Below are positions 9,224 to 23,766 of a stretch of DNA of 64,000 nucleotides, piece after piece. The stretch is from contig VWZW01007725.1 in the NCBI GenBank assembly GCA_013397115.1, positions 806,245-870,244 on the forward strand, in the 5' to 3' direction. Made by a program: the position numbers and the translations under genes. The notes under the pieces are model-generated. The model had not been told where the DNA came from. It saw nothing but the letters and a program-made list of their open reading frames with translations, and did no database searches. The number at the start of each line of letters is the position of its first letter. Position 1 is the first letter of the stretch. The DNA comes from Edolisoma coerulescens. Taxonomy: Eukaryota; Chordata; Aves; Passeriformes; Campephagidae.

Positions 9224-12200
9224 GTGAGCGGGTGTCCCTCGTCCCCCGCGTGGTGCCTGTCACCAGCCGCGCGCAGCCCTTCGCTTCCTGTATCCGAGCA
9301 GGGGAGAGGGCTGGGGTTGTTCTCCAGCCTCCGCCCGCCCGGTGCTTCACTCGGCGTGCCCCGCACCTGATGCGGCTTCTGTGGCCGCCGGGCAGAATTT
9401 GTCCTCTTTCTTAGAAGGGTACTGACGTGTCCATTAAGAAAAGACACGTTATTTTCCTCTTCCTGCCCCCAGATCAAGATATACTCGTCAGGAGGTTCTT
9501 TGGGAAGTAATTTATGAAGGATGGGAGAGATGTAGCAGAGATACGCTCTCACAGAGATGAGATTTTGTTTCTTTTTTGAGTGCTAGCAGTATGCCTGAAG
9601 AGCATGAGCAGAACTAGATGCGTCTTTCAGAAAATCTACCCTTATTGCGCTTATTTTTCCAAGAATGTTTGAATTTCTCCCATGGATGCTTTTAGCTTGC
9701 TTTTTGTTTTCTGAAAGACAAAACAAGTAGGCATATTGGATGGTTTTCTGTCTGCGGTGAGCTGCCAGCAGTGTTTGGGATGGATTTTCCGGTCGGGTGG
9801 TGTGAAGCTTGTACCTTCATAGCTCTGTCTCTACTGAGGGCCAAGTTCTGGGCCATAGAAATGTTGTCTTAGCACTTCAGTTTGGGAGGGAGAAGTCTTT
9901 TTTCTCTTTTCGGTTTGGTGCTCTCAAGCTGAGGGAGTGTTTGAGCATTCTGCTTGGGGGAAAACACAGGCCTAGAAGTTTATTCAGAGACTTCCTGTGA
10001 ATGCACTTAATCTCTGCTATGTGGCTGCGTTTGAAGTTGATGTGGTCTGAAATGTGTTTTCCCTTTTTCTCCTGTGCTCTTTCACAAATAAGATCTATAT
10101 AATGGTTGGAGTAGATGCAATTGAGTAGATAACTGCTTTGTTTCATGTTATGTGGCACTGGTTAGATAATACTGCATTTCAGAAAATATTCTTTGTTTTA
10201 GAATTTAAGTTCTCTGAAGCGGAAGTCTTTTTTTTTGTTGTTGTTGTTGATTATTGGATTTGTCTGCATAGGCTACTTGCATATAGTGAGATATGTTGAA
10301 AAGGAGGAGGCTGTTGAAGGGACTGCTAGTGACTTGAGCTTCATTTTAGGATTGAGTTAGGAAGATGCTCTACAAACAGTCTGCTATGAGTAAAATCAAA
10401 ATAACAGGGCCAGTATCATAGATGTGAAAGTTATGCTTGGTTCTAGCCTGCTTCAGTTCATTGATATGCAGCTTGGTCTAATTCCTGCCTACTATAGGTG
10501 GCCAAGTGCCAGAACACTTAACTAGAAGTTACTGGTGCCTTTCTATTATTACTGATGGTTTTTTCCACTTGCAGCAAATATCTGAGTGTTTGGAGACAGA
10601 GCTGCATTTCTGTCCCTATGTGGTATAGACTTTCCAGGAACTTCAGCCTTGTATTTCAGCCTTGTTGGAACACGTTTTTTAAAAGATTTGTTTCGTATGT
10701 ATTGCTTGCTCCTCTGGGTGTCATGTGGCATTTTTCATAGTTTCCCAGCACATATTTGTCCTGAGGGACTGAATCACTGTGTATTTCCAGATTCTAAGTG
10801 ATATGCTGAGGCTTGGTCTTGAGAGTCAGATATATTTTTCATACTGAAGAGGTGACTTTGCTTTTAACTTGTTTGAAGCTTAGTAAGTGACTTAATAATT
10901 CTTCTGCTGGCATTCAACCGTATCTTGCAGTGTTAACCTTCAACTGCTTAGCTTCCTGATTTGCTTCCAAAAAACTATTCTCATGTCAAAAAAACTTAAC
11001 AACTCTGTTGCCTCACTAATAAAACAGAAGAAATACAACAAGATTGCTAAACTATGACTGAAAGGAACACTTTTTTTTTCCTTCCTTCCCTTAGTGAGTA
11101 TATCTGTTTGTTTTGATAGTCACCTGTCTAGCCGGTGAATCGGATTGGTTCACTGGTAAAGCAGAACGCTAAAATAAATTTAAAATAAAACCAGAATCTT
11201 CCACAGTTTTTCTTATCCTCGACACTGGTCCTCGGTGAGGGAATGGGTCACTTGGAGGATGGATGCTAACGTTGTCACCATCATTTACGGTAGTAGTAAG
11301 GCTGAAATTCTCAGCCTGTTTCTGTCCTGGGCCACTGAAGGTGGGATTGCTGCTATCACTGAGGCAGGCTGCATGTAGCTTCTTTTAAGGATCTGGTGGG
11401 TCTTATCTCCTTCTCCTCTTACAAAAAGAACTGAGAGTTCCCTCGCTACAGATGAGGAAATCTGTTTGCACTGCTAATTAGGCTGTAGTACTTTAAGAGA
11501 AGAATACTGTTCAGGGAAGAGGAAAAATTAAGGCTTGTTAAAAAGAATCTGTCTGAAGGCAAAACTCTGCCTTGTGTGACCACAGCAATGAAAGAGGTAG
11601 CTGAAACCTAGACAGCTAAAACATTTCAGTGCAGGAAAACTCACTTATTTAAATAATGGCTTTAACGCTGCAGAGGAGTAGATGGCTGGAAATCAGGCTC
11701 CAGACCCTTAAGCTAGAAGGCAGATATGTAGAACCACAGAATAACACAACTTTAGGGGTCTTTTTAGTGCTTTGCTCTCTTTTCTTTCTGGTTGGTCCCT
11801 GTTTTTATGCTCATAATATGTCTTCTCTCTCTCAGAAAAGTTACACTTGAGCTTGCTATGAGTATCTCTCCCTGTGTAGTAAAGACTTTTCAAGAAGTCT
11901 GACTTGTATTCAGCCATGCTGGAATAAAACAAAATCTCAGTTTCTTATCTGTATTTCTCTTCCTCTTTTGCCCAAGAAATCTCGGTTTCTTATCAGCATT
12001 TCTTTTACTCCTCCCTGCAGTGGAACAGAATAATAATCCTTTGTGGCTCTGAATCCTACCTGAGGCTTTGTAATAATAGAGGGATAATACGATAAGGAAA
12101 AGAATTAATCTGAATTCTGCACTGAACTTTGAGCCCATGTCCAAACTTCTGACTTTATTTAATAAATTGAAGGAAGCTTATGTATACAGCTGTGCCTATT

Positions 12201-12390
12201 GCTTTGATGCCTGCAAGGTCACAGCTTTGCTTCTGACTCCACAAGTGCTAGTTTGAGACTGAGTTGTCTCAGTTTCCTGAAATAGATTGTTTTCCCAGAT
12301 GGTAGTTTTGTCTAAAGAATGTGAAATCCTGGAAAAGTGGAAAGTGCATGAAAATTGAGCATAGCTTGTATAAAATACCTACTTGTGTAA

Positions 12391-12428
12391 AAGGTCCCTT
12401 TCAACTCAAACTATTCTGTGATTCTATG
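12391..12428 (+). mobile_element. CR1 tail fragment, sense
   Basis: AGGTCCCTTTCAACTC followed by CTATTCTGTGATTCTATG is the typical CR1 3' terminus with its octamer repeats in the + orientation. Only about 40 bases are recognisable. Confidence 0.65.
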
Positions 12429-14180
12429 TATCTTAAACTCTGAGGCAGGGGGAGTCCTGGAAGCAGTTCAGGCCCTTTAGTGTAAGGGGTTGCTATTTCT
12501 GGTACATGAGGCACGCAAAAATGTCGTTTCAGCTCTTCCCCTAAAGCTGTTTCACTGCTATTTACAGTACTACAAGAACCAAATAGGAAAGTATTGTTGA
12601 ACTTCAGCTGATTAAAATATCCAGGGGATATTTTGGGGAGTGCTTTAGTTGGGCTCCCAAAAGAAGTTGCAAGTTGAAGACAATACTTTGCCTGCAAAAT
12701 CCTTGGATTATTTAACTATAGTCTGTATTCAGCATGTGCACTCTCAACCTAACAAATCATGTTTACAAACTGCTACTTTCAAAGTAGTTTTTGCCTCTGC
12801 TCCAGTGGAAATGGAACAACTGGGTGTTTCTCTAGTATCAAAACTTTGAAAGCCATCAGTATGGGATATGCAATAGCTGTGCTGCGAAGTATTCAAAATA
12901 ACCTTTGAAGTTGTGACTTCTCTACTCCTAGGTACCCCAGAACACTAAGATGATTGTTAAAGTTAGTGCCTTGTCCTGGATGCTTTTATGAGTGAAATAA
13001 CAAATTTCACTCAGTTTTTGTGTTAAGTCAGTTAACTTTTTAAAGGTCTATTGAATATGGGAAGAAGAGGTAAAGGTAACAAAATGTTCTCTTATTTTAG
13101 GAAATGATTATGATACGACTAAGCAGGCTGCTATAGCTTACACTGGCAGTATGGCTAAACTTGATTAGTGGTGAAGCCCGTTATGTTCTGCAAAGTCAAT
13201 GGTTATACTGTCTTTGGTGCTAAAATTACTGTGTATCACAGTGTAGATAGTACAACAAGAGCAATGCCACACTGGTTTTGCTGGAATGAGTGAAGGAAGA
13301 GAACTTCTTGGTTTCTTCTAAAATATCTTTGTCTGTGGTATGAACTATTTTTTTCATCTTGTTCTTACTGTGGAATCAAAGATAGCTGGAAAAAAATTGC
13401 TGGACTTTAACACAGCAGCTCAGAACACTAGGCTATTGTTAGCCCTTCTCTCTGTTAAACTGCTGGAAAATGTGTACAAGAATTAATTGTTACTAGACTT
13501 GGGCATATATTGCCCCTGTGGTAGTCTCCTCAGTGGGAGGGATGGTTGCAATCACTGTCCAGAAGCACAGTGGGTAAAGCATCAAAGCAAAATGATTTCA
13601 GTAGTTTTCATCTAAACAAAAAAGCAGTCTGGTAAATTTGTCACTTGCACTTCAGGTACAATACTTCATGTATCAGTATCCTGATTCTACTAGATGGTGG
13701 TGTTAAAATTACTGGAAGCCTGCTGGTAGCTCATAAATTAATGTTTTTTAGTTCTTTATTATTAGGAGTAGATATTTACAACCTTGAGAGCATCTCGCTT
13801 TAAATACTCTAGATCAAGTGGTGTTCAGGTCTGGGAGACGTAATAGAGCTGGTCAGAGGAGTCTGGTATTGGTGAAACTGGAATTACAGATAAACAGATC
13901 TTTTAATCCTGTACTTAGTGGAGCTAGTCTTGTTATAAGCCTCTTATTTTATTTTTACTAATACTTTAGTCAATGTCAAGAAAATGGCTTTGAAAGGGAG
14001 GCATGAAGATTGAGTATAGGACACGTTGTTTTGAAAGATAACTTGAAAACAAAATTACCAGATATAAAGTGTGCTACTGTACAGCAGGATCTGTGTCGTT
14101 TGGATAGAGTGTACTGTTTTGATTCTTATCCATGGTAATAATAATAGTTCTTAAACCAAGCAAAACAGAGAGAACTTCAG

Positions 14181-15335
14181 GAGCAATCAGAATGCTTTGG
14201 GTTGGAAAGGACCTTAAAGATCATCTAGTTCCAGCCTTCCTGATATGGGCACAAATGCCTTTCACTTGACCAGGTTGCTCAAAGCCCCAACCAGCCTGGC
14301 CTTGGGCACTTCCAGGGCTGGTGTAATGGGGTGTCCAGAACTTCTCTGGGCAACCTGTTCCAGTGCCTCACCATCCTCGTGATAAAGAATTTAATCCTAA
14401 CATCTAACCTAACTCCTCCCTCTTTCAGTTTAAAGCTGTCACTCTGTGTCCTGTCACTACATGCCCAAAGCCCCTCTCTGGCTTTCTTGTAGGTCCCATT
14501 AGGTACTGGAAGGCTGCTGTAAGTTCTCCCTGGAGCTGCCTTTTCTCCAGGCTGCACAACCCCAGGTCTTAGCCTGTCTCCATAGGAGAGGTGCTCCAGC
14601 TCCCTCCCTGGCCATCTTTGTGGAGAGCCACAAAGGCTCATTCCAACAGGTGTGGACCAGGTCCTTCTTATGCTGGGAGCCCCAGAGCTGGACACAGTAC
14701 TGCAAGTGGGGTCTCACAAGAGAGGAGCAAGAGTGGAAGAATTGCCTCCCTTGGCCCGCTGGCCACTCTTCATTTGATACAGCCCAGAATGTGGTTCTAG
14801 GCTGTGAGCACACATTGCTGGGTTGTGTCAAATTTCTCAGCAACCAATACCCCCAAATCCTCCTCAGGGCTGCTTTCAGGCCATTCTCCACCCAGCCTGT
14901 ATTTGTGCTCAGGATGCCCCAGCCCAGGTGCAGGATCTTGCATGTGACCTTGTTGCAGTTTGTGAGGTTGGCACGGACCCACTACTCGCACCTGTCAGAG
15001 TCCCTTTAGATGTCATCCTTTCCCTCCTGTCTCTTGATTGCACCACACTGCTTGGTGTCAACAACAAACTTGCAGAGTCCACTGTCCATATCCCTGACAA
15101 AGGTGTTAACACAGTACCAGTCTCAATCTTGACCCCTGAGAAATGCCGCTTGTCACTATCTCCGCTTAAACATTAAGCCATTGACTGCAACTCCTTGAGT
15201 GCAACCCTCCAGACAATTCTCTATCCACTGAGTGGTCCATCTGTCAAATCTATGTTGCTTCAGTTTAGGGGCAAGGATGTCATGCAGGACAGTGTCAAAT
15301 GCTTTGCACAGATCCAGGTAGATGATGTCAGCAGT
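14181..15335 (-). mobile_element. CR1 LINE copy, antisense, about 1.15 kb
   Basis: The copy begins with TTTGGGTTGGAAAGGACCTTAAAG-like sequence and runs through the conserved CR1 3' region into the end of the reverse-transcriptase frame. Open frames on both strands inside it, including one of 138 codons on the minus strand, are remnants and carry frame breaks. It is the longest mobile-element remnant in the window and lies in intron 1. Confidence 0.9.
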
Positions 15336-16820
15336 CAGTAATAATAATGCTGTTGAATATCTTGTCCCTCATGAAACTTCATTTCCAAAAGCTGGCTTTA
15401 GAGAATTTAACTTGCCACAAGTCATTGGAGTATTAACTCTGACAATTGGACTCAAAGATTGAGTCATTGAAACACGTGAATACTTCTCTCTTCCCAGAGG
15501 CAGTACCTCAAGTTTCCTTCAGCAGGTAGTGATGATTGTGCTGCTTTTTCACCTGAGGGAAGGAATTTTAGAGTTCATTTTGATCAGGTTATCCATTCTT
15601 CATGCTTGTGACTCCATAACTGCTACAGCCTTTGCTCAGAAAGAAAATAACCTGAAGTTGTAGGGGATAGAAATTAGTGATGAGCTAATGTTACAGGTCA
15701 TCCATCTGAAAATAAGAAATCTTTATTTGCTAAATTAAGCAGAGTTAGCTCCAGGTAGGAAGATAATGGGTTGTTATCTAACTTTCAGTGGGGTACTGAG
15801 TGGAACTGGGTTGCTTGAGAGTTGCTTCAGGCAAGCTGTGTTCTTGCAGACCAGCGTTAGTGTGTGATGTTTTGGGGATGCCCCCATGTTATTGGTGTGA
15901 ACCTGAGCGTAGTACCAGTCTTCAATGAGTAGCAGGGAAGCCTGTTTTAACACATTTGAAAATAAAACTATTGCTGTAGCGGTAAATGGAGAGTGCCAAC
16001 TTCACTCTTGTACTTAATCAGGGAACATCTGCTTAACTTCCTTGTATACGCAATAACAACATAGTGAAGTAAAAGGGGGGTTAGTTTCTGAACTACTCAA
16101 CGTGCATTTGTTTCAGGCATTGGAAATAGTAGTGTTTAGAAGCATTCCTTGGAACTTAGCAGCTCCTAAAGCAATGGTCCACTCAAGCAGTTGTGGGCAA
16201 GTTTCACTAAATTCCTCTGTGTGTGTGTGTGTTTAGGGAATAGATATTCCTGTGTGAAATAAGCACGTCAGGATGTTAGTGGTGAGATTGCGTAAACTTT
16301 ACAGCACAGGAATGGTACTTAGTCAGCTCTTTGATCACAATGCTTACCTAATAAGTTTCTCAACCTCAAGTTCTGTTTCAGACTGGAAAACAAACTGTTC
16401 TATGTATCCAGGTATCTCCTTACTGTTTATTTCAAAATTGCAATAGGACTTTGGCTTAGCTGGAGTTGCAGGTAGAGGGCACTCAAATAATTTTGATATC
16501 ACACAATTTTTAGGAGTAAAGCATTTTGGAGATGACATAAAATAGGCTTGAATTTGCATGTGCAAAGGTGCAGTGAAAGTAGAGTGATTGTAAAATGGCA
16601 AATGGGGCATAAATTACTGGAACCTGGTACTGTTAAGGAGTAGCTAGTGTAACAAATGTGGTGAAGAAACTAATAATTCTTGTGCATTGTTTGATAAACA
16701 TAAGTTTAAAAACAAAGTCTTTTTGTCTTGAAGCATATTGATGATTAGTGAACTTTGGTTTTAAATAAAAATCCTGAGTGCTAACAGGATGTCTCCTTTG
16801 TTTTCAGGTCTTGGCACAGA

Positions 16821-16888
16821 ATGAATATAATTAGAGAAAACAGAGATCTTGCTTGTTTCTACACAACAAAACATTCATGGAGGGGAAA
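16821..16888 (+). CDS. DNAJC13: DNAJC13 exon 2, coding start (residues 1-23)
   Basis: The exon starts at 16808 after TTTTCAG. The ATG at 16821 has adenine at -3 and begins [14 protein letters not shown], the conserved family N-terminus. Lys17 and Trp20, part of a motif reported to bind phosphatidylinositol 3-phosphate in RME-8, are encoded here. The donor is GGGGAAA|gtaagt and codon 23 is split. Confidence 0.95.
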
Positions 16889-19800
16889 GTAAGTAGTTTG
16901 AAGTTTGTTAATTTTGGTTTTTTGTTTTTAATGTTTTGTGTGACATTTCTCCTCTCTGTTATTGGATTTAGCTGCATAGTTTTAACCTCATCCAACTGAT
17001 GGATGAAAACTGAACTAAAGGCTCCTGCTGCTCAGTCTCTGAGCTGAATGTATCTTCACTAGAATAAGTTTGGATTTTAAACATTGTGTTTTAGCTTATG
17101 TTCCCACACTGCAGTGTAGCTCTGAAATGGACCACCTGACTTAGTCAGCTTCTGAGTCTCTTGAACTTACTATATAAAACGTTAAATTTAAAGTGGAAAT
17201 GCTTCTTCTCAGAACAGGTTTATGGAGGAGTAGTGTCTTATATACTTTGATAAATGAGGATCACTAGTCCACACATCTACCTAACAAGTTGTGTAACAGA
17301 TTACCTGTTAAACTACTGACTGAGATAATTTGAAGAATTCTGCTAATAGAAATAAACCTGATCCTAATGGGGGTCTTGGATCCAAAAATGAATTTTTGGT
17401 GATGCTTCTGTCTGCTAAAGCTTGGGAATATCTAATAAAATTATCCACTAAGTTATTAAAACTGGTATCTGTTATACTGTGTCTGAAGTTAGCTGCTATA
17501 GGACTTTATTTGGTGTCCTTACCCACTCCTCCTTTTCACATGCATAGTATCTCTGTAGAATGGGGTTTTTCCTTGCCATCTAAACATCAACATAACAAAG
17601 AGAGTGGGTTATCTTCACCTTGAGAACGTGAGAACTGCTTGATTGTAATGGTTCTATGAAGAGGTACTGTCCAAATGTGTTGTTTGACCAGGAAATTGAA
17701 ACTGGTTGATTTATTTTGCCTGTCTGACACATTCATCCTATCAAAGACTGGGAACACTGAGAAGGAAAGGAGTATGGGATTGCAAGGAGCAGCAGTCACG
17801 GATCTTTCACAGCTGTGCTTTGAAGAACCATGAGATTGCTTCAGTGTCTAATCAAAGAGCTCCCTGCTTTTTTGTCAACAAAAATTAAAACTCTGGGTAG
17901 TTCAGAGTCCAGACTAGACTGAGCAGCTCTCTGAGTGCAAAATCTTTCCTCTGCCAAGACAGAGTTTCAACGGACTTGAAAGAAATTGTTTAATACTTAG
18001 TTTTATCTCAGTAGAATTGTATCCAATACTTGAGTAAATTGAGTCTTACCTGTGTTATGATCCATGCATTTGGAATTGTGAATAAGCTATTTCCCTTAGT
18101 AACAATAAGGTACTATATTGGGGTAGAATATTAGAACAGTCTGTCCCTCCCAATCTTTCTGTTCCCCAGTAGAAAACCTCTGGTCTCTTCCTCAGAATTT
18201 TCTGTGGCATATGTGCAAATTTAGTGTGCATGTGATTTGAGCCACTTGGTGAAAATCAAATGCATAAACCTCAGATGTCTTCTTTTGCCCAACTCCTTTC
18301 ATTAAAGAGCCTGAGGCAAGCTCTTGAGGCTATGGTCTTGAACCTTGATTGTAATGTTCTGGTACACTTACAGAAGTCTTATATAACTTCAGACTAAGTC
18401 TAAAGTCTAGGACAGATTTAGTTTAAAAATTCAGTGGTGTGTTAGCTCTTTTATAATGAAGTGGAAAGAAGTATTTAGTAAGTAGTTGCCTCTTGTTTGT
18501 TGCAGCAGAAGCTTATTTGGTTTTTAGTAATTTTGTGTTTGAATTCTTTAGTCCACTCAGTTCATAGTTATACATTCTAAGTATAATCTATGTATAACAT
18601 TAAAAAAAGCAGTAACTTAGGTGTGCTGCTAAATGAGCCTGAATCATTTTGACTACTCATAGAATTTGTCACTTTGAATATGGGCTCTATGTGTCCGTAA
18701 AGTATTTTCTAGTAGTACAAACAATGATGCTCCAGTGTTAATCTGTAGATCTGTAAAATTAATGAAGATTGTTTTTCTGTTGGGTGTGGTGGTATGAAAT
18801 TTGTCTACCAGGTTCATTCTGATTAAAAAGATCTCTACAGTGCTTTGAAATAACTAGCGAATAGGCAAAAGCCTTTTTACAGGAAAGAGGACATTTGCTT
18901 CAACTCTTCTCATAACAGCCTGGGTTTAGACAGTACTGCAGAGTAGTTTGAGAGATAATTGATAGTAAACTCTTCAAGTCCTGGAGGTATTCATACCTTT
19001 CTTACATATTTAAATGTGAAATTCTGAACAAGAGTAGGCCACATGTAAGAGCTGACTTCTGAATCTCCTCTGTTCATGCGACAAGACTTGGGTCTTCTGA
19101 ATTTACATAGGAAGAGGAAACAAGGGAAACTCAACAAAACTGCTGTTCTGTCTGGTGTTCATCGTCCCATCATATATTAATGATGGATAATAAATGCTTC
19201 CTAGATCTTGAAATGTAGGCTTGAGTGTGAGGGGAGAAAAGGAAGGGTCTGTGATGTTTGGAAGCTGGTCTTCAATTATGTGTAATGATTGCAAGTCCTT
19301 ACTCTGCCACAAAGCACTGTGCAGCTCATAGTAGGCTAAGTAAGTAAACAAAACCTTGAGCAAGTAATAAAGAGCTTTATTACTTGTGATATACTGTTCT
19401 AAAGAACTTAAACTTTATTTGTAAGCCATATAAAAGAATACCTACCTAAATTGTGCAACAAGAGGAGAAGGAACAGTTGATTTGTTCTTATGAACTAAGA
19501 ACTGGAGCATTCTTTGACGGGCCGAATGTAGTGGAATTATTAGCAGCTAGAGTAGCTTCAAACATTCTTCTTCATTACTTCATGACTTCCTTGACCTGCA
19601 TCTTAAATAAGGAAATTTCAACTATGTGGAAAAACAAATAGGTTTTGCAAATATATTAAACATCCTTAAGGTGGCAGATCAGTTCAATACAGATGTTCCT
19701 AAGCACTGAAGAAAATAAGCACTTGTTTAATTCCTAGGCAAACTCTGTGCCAGTAACTTGCACGAGTTTATTTGAATAGTAATGGAAGATGGAAGGGTAT

Positions 19801-22800
19801 TAAGTTTGTGAGATTGCCTGACTGTCAGGTAGATGCTCTTGACCTTCCTGTTATAAGGGATATGTGGGAGCTGCTCTGGATATATTTGAAGCCCGTGCAA
19901 AATTTGACCTTATACTGAAAAGATGGCTTGTGCTGCAGACCTGTCAACTGAGAGAGGAGGAGGGACTGCAACACCAGAATGCAGAGAAGGATGGAAGAAG
20001 TGACCTACTAGTTCTTGATGCAGTGTTTAACATGGCACAGATTCAGATTAGTTAAGCATCTGGTTGATAATATCAAGCAAACCTACAGTTTTCCAAGCAA
20101 ACCCACAGTTTGCCCAGAACTGAAAGTTAAATTCGCTCAATCAGTTTTAATATGGACAACTAGCCAAAGTATTTTTGTTTGGTTCAAGTTCGAGAAAGGT
20201 ATCCATGTTCAAATGCTGTTGCTTTAGTCAGAGAATACTTACTGGTACTGGCTCTGGTTTGGGTTTGGCTTTACTGTTTGGGCCGGATGGCTTCCAAGCC
20301 ATCCAGATGGAAGCACCCTAGAACATGGTTTGTGCAAGTAATAAGGTATCTTTAATAATCTATTGTTTCAAACTCTGCTTAGTTATGTTGCAGAACTTCC
20401 AGATTCAGAAGTAGGTAAAGAATCTTTATTTGTTCCGGGTGTGTTTTGAAGATTATCTAGGAAATGAAGCCATGGTAAGGCTTCAATTTTGCACTTGATG
20501 CATCTAAGTTCCTTCGCTTTAGCTCACTGCTGCTTGTTTCTGACACATTGAACACAAGCAACTACCTTGCTACAGCTATTCTTTAAGCCCTGTGACAGTT
20601 AACATATCTGTGATATCAATGTGCAGTGACTATAGCTTTGGTGGTCTGAGTCTTTCTAGAGTTTCGTAGCTTTAGTTTCCCTCAAGATGGAGAAAATTAG
20701 GCTTGGCCGTAGTAGTGCTTTGACTTGGTACAGTATTGTGACCAGTTGTGTAAATTGGATTTTTCTGTTAAAACTGTTGTCTGAGACAGCTTCAGACAGG
20801 TGCTTTAAACTATTGCAGGAGTTGTTGGGGGTTTTTTTCCCTATCTGTGTAGCCTTCTCAGGATTTTTTCTGGTCTGGTAGTACCTTTCAGTGCAAGTTC
20901 CAAGAGTCTTTGATCCTGACTTAGCAATTAACTTAGGAAAAGGTATGCATAAATAAATATATTTAGTAGTATTTAACTTGTATGTCCCCTTTATGGATAT
21001 ATAGAACAGAAGAGCTTAACATATTATAAGGGTAAACTGCAAGCTAACAACAAAGAAAATTCCATATCCATTTCCTAACAAAGACCTGTATATATCTTCT
21101 TAACATAATTTTTGCAGTTCATCGGGGGTTTTCATGTGAAGAAAGTTTCTGGAGAAACTTAACATTTTTTTGTGTTCTAGATATAAGCGAGTCTTTTCAG
21201 TTGGAACCCATGCCATCACCACATACAACCCCAACACACTAGAAGTTACAAATCAGGTAACTATCATTTTTGAAGTTGATTTTTGACTTACATTCATTAT
21301 CCAGAGTGAATAGTGGCATTCAGGCTTTAGAAACCATCTAGTCTGACAAGATCTCAGAAAAGCCAGAAGGTGTGGCAGCTGTGTACAAAAGCACACATAA
21401 CAGAAGGTCTGTGTTGCCTTGGTTAACTCTACAAATACCCAGTAAGGTTTTGTACTTTTAGGCAATTTCTCTGTATTGGCCAACAAGTGGTAGTTTACCT
21501 TTGGCTGTGCTGTTCCGAAGGAACTGGGCTAAGTTTGATCACTGCTAAGCTATGTCCCTGAAGGGAGTCAGGACACTTACTTTGCACAGTATCAAATAGG
21601 AAGCTCAAACTAATGCTGTCGTGTAGCATGCTGGCCATCATCTCGTTACAGCCTGTCCCTGGGTTACTATAGGTTTTGATGGGGGGGGGATGTAGCTGTA
21701 AAATTACTAGCAGTATAACCTAATTACTTTGAATTGTCTAGTGGCCTTATGGAGATATCTGTAGTATTTCTCCTGTTGGAAAAGGACAAGGAACAGAATT
21801 TAGTCTCACTTTTCGCAAAGGGAGTGGAAAAAAATCTGAGACACTTAAGTTTTCCACAGAGCACAGAACAGAACTCCTTACAGAGGCACTGGTAAGATTT
21901 TTATTTTTATTTTCTTCAAGCAAGCACTAAGTACTTGGTTACCATTACCATTTCTGGTAGCTTCTTATACTTTCTTTCCCTCCATAAAAAGTAGGAAAGC
22001 AAGTTTTTTGAGCTGTTATGTTAATGAACTTGATCAAGTGTCAGTTGCAGCAAGTACTGCATGATTTGTAAACAGTGAGTAAAGCTACAAATATTGAATA
22101 TATTAAACTGCAGTGGAGTGGTGAGCCTTCTGAGGAGGCTTAATATGAGTCCCATAAAACAAGAGTCAGCTTAAATGTAGACTTTCTGGATAGATTGGCT
22201 GTCATATTTGCATTCATTCACGGTTAACTTTTTTAAAAACAGAGATTCAGGACAGACTTCTCAGAAGGAAAAATCACAGGACGGGTAAGTGTCTGGCTTA
22301 TCTGCATCATGTGTAGTTTAAGGAAATGATCTAAAGACTTCTACTTTGTTCATGTATTTTATGGTTGTGCTATATGTGCTACCTAACATAGCTTTTGTGA
22401 ATTTGGATCTGAAGTCTTTAAGAAGAGAAAATTGAATTTGTTCAAAAGCAGTGGGAACCTCTTTCCCAGTAGAATATTTGAACTCTCTTCACTTGACCTG
22501 AGCCTTATGCTTGTACATGGACTATGAATGTTACTGTTGAAATACAGGGCTGTGCCATGTGGAGTTCTTATCTGGAGAGAAGAAAAACAGATTCATTAGT
22601 CAATGTTTACTTTACTTTCTAACTAAATACTTTTGTGCATAACATCCTGAACATTTGATGCTTCCTAGAAGGATTTCTATAGGTCAGATTACAGACAAGA
22701 TTGGCATTTACTGAATTGTGGTAACACGGTAATAAGCAACACACTGTACAGAGCTGGACTTTATATTTGTCTTTTGGTCATAGAAGATAGCACTTCAAGT

Positions 22801-23766
22801 GCTTAATGTTACTTTAAGTTATTTAAAGTGTTGTATAGAATAAATCTTAAATCATGAGCATAGTAACACTGCTGGAATATGGGGATCCTCTTTGTCTTAT
22901 AGTTTAGAACAGACATTTAACTTTTGCTGGTTTAAGTCTGTATTTGTGATGGAATGTGACTGCAGGAGATGCAAAATTTTCACTACAGTGATAAACTTAC
23001 CTTAACTTGATTTAACTAGCTGAATAGCAGCATTTAGTATAAATGCTGTTTCCTCATCTAACCACAATGTTCAGAAGTATGTGAGTAGACCACCTTCTGC
23101 AACAAGATAACTTACTTCTTTCAGGAGTTGCTCTTTTGGAATTCTGTTCTTGCTTCAACATGCATTGTTTAAGCTGTGACCTCCTTGTCGGTTGACAGCT
23201 ACTTTCCTTTGCTTCATAGTGTTCTTAATATAGATAAGATCATTAAGGGAAATTATATAATTTTTTGAACTTACTAGCTAAGTAGAGAACTATTGCTTTG
23301 TAGTAAAGGAGTGTGTGTAGATGTCTAAAAGTAGCTCTCTCTGCAGAGATATAACTGCTATAAGCATCACTGGAGTGATGCGAGGAAACCTGTGATTCTG
23401 GAAGTGACTCCTGGAGGTATTGACCAAATTGATCCTACAACAAATAAAGTCCTGTGCTCCTATGACTACAGAAACATTGAAGGCTTTGTTGATATTACTG
23501 GCTATCAGGGAGGCTTCTGTATCCTCTATGGAGGATTTAGTAGATTGGTGAGTATTAAATCAAAATATCTAGGTGTGGTTCTTAGGATGTTTATACCTGC
23601 ATATTTAATAATGAAGCTTCAACATACTTGGCGCATACAAGTATGTGCATCTTTGGGACTCAGCTGTGGAGCCTCAAGGCTTATGGACAGATCATAAAAG
23701 AAAAGAAAATTAGTTAAAACATTTGAGAGTTATGTATGGGTTTGGTTGTGGTTTTTGGTGTGGGGG

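Larger units (their letters stand above)
8465..9400 (+). promoter_or_regulatory. CpG-island promoter of DNAJC13
   Basis: GC content and CpG density rise abruptly here against an AT-rich background. The island contains a GC box (9015-9022), a YY1-type element (9039-9049), a decamer repeat and a G-quadruplex motif, and is broken by 139 unresolved bases plus two single Ns. No TATA box is seen at a sensible distance. This fits the housekeeping expression expected of an endosomal co-chaperone. The island is the only plausible start for the coding exons beginning 7.6 kb downstream. Confidence 0.85.
9224..16807 (+). other. DNAJC13: Intron 1 of DNAJC13
   Basis: This is the longest intron in the window at about 7.6 kb. 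It contains a short sense CR1 tail near 12391, a 1.15-kb antisense CR1 copy at 14181-15335 and a short TG run near 16216. No additional coding exon is required by the reading frame. The acceptor before exon 2 is TTTTCAG. Confidence 0.75.

Noticed and set aside
8388..9350. A 320-codon open frame on the minus strand across the CpG island
   Set aside because: It runs through 139 Ns translated as unknown residues and through GC-rich repeats. The composition is Pro/Ala/Arg-rich as expected from CpG-island sequence, and no family resemblance is seen.
14279..15176. Overlapping open frames of 117-138 codons on both strands
   Set aside because: They lie inside an antisense CR1 copy and are broken remnants of repeat sequence, not host genes.
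15676..15710. GTGATGA followed by CTGA in intron 1, another C/D-like pair
   Set aside because: The boxes are only about 20 bases apart, too close for a C/D snoRNA, and no closing stem is present.
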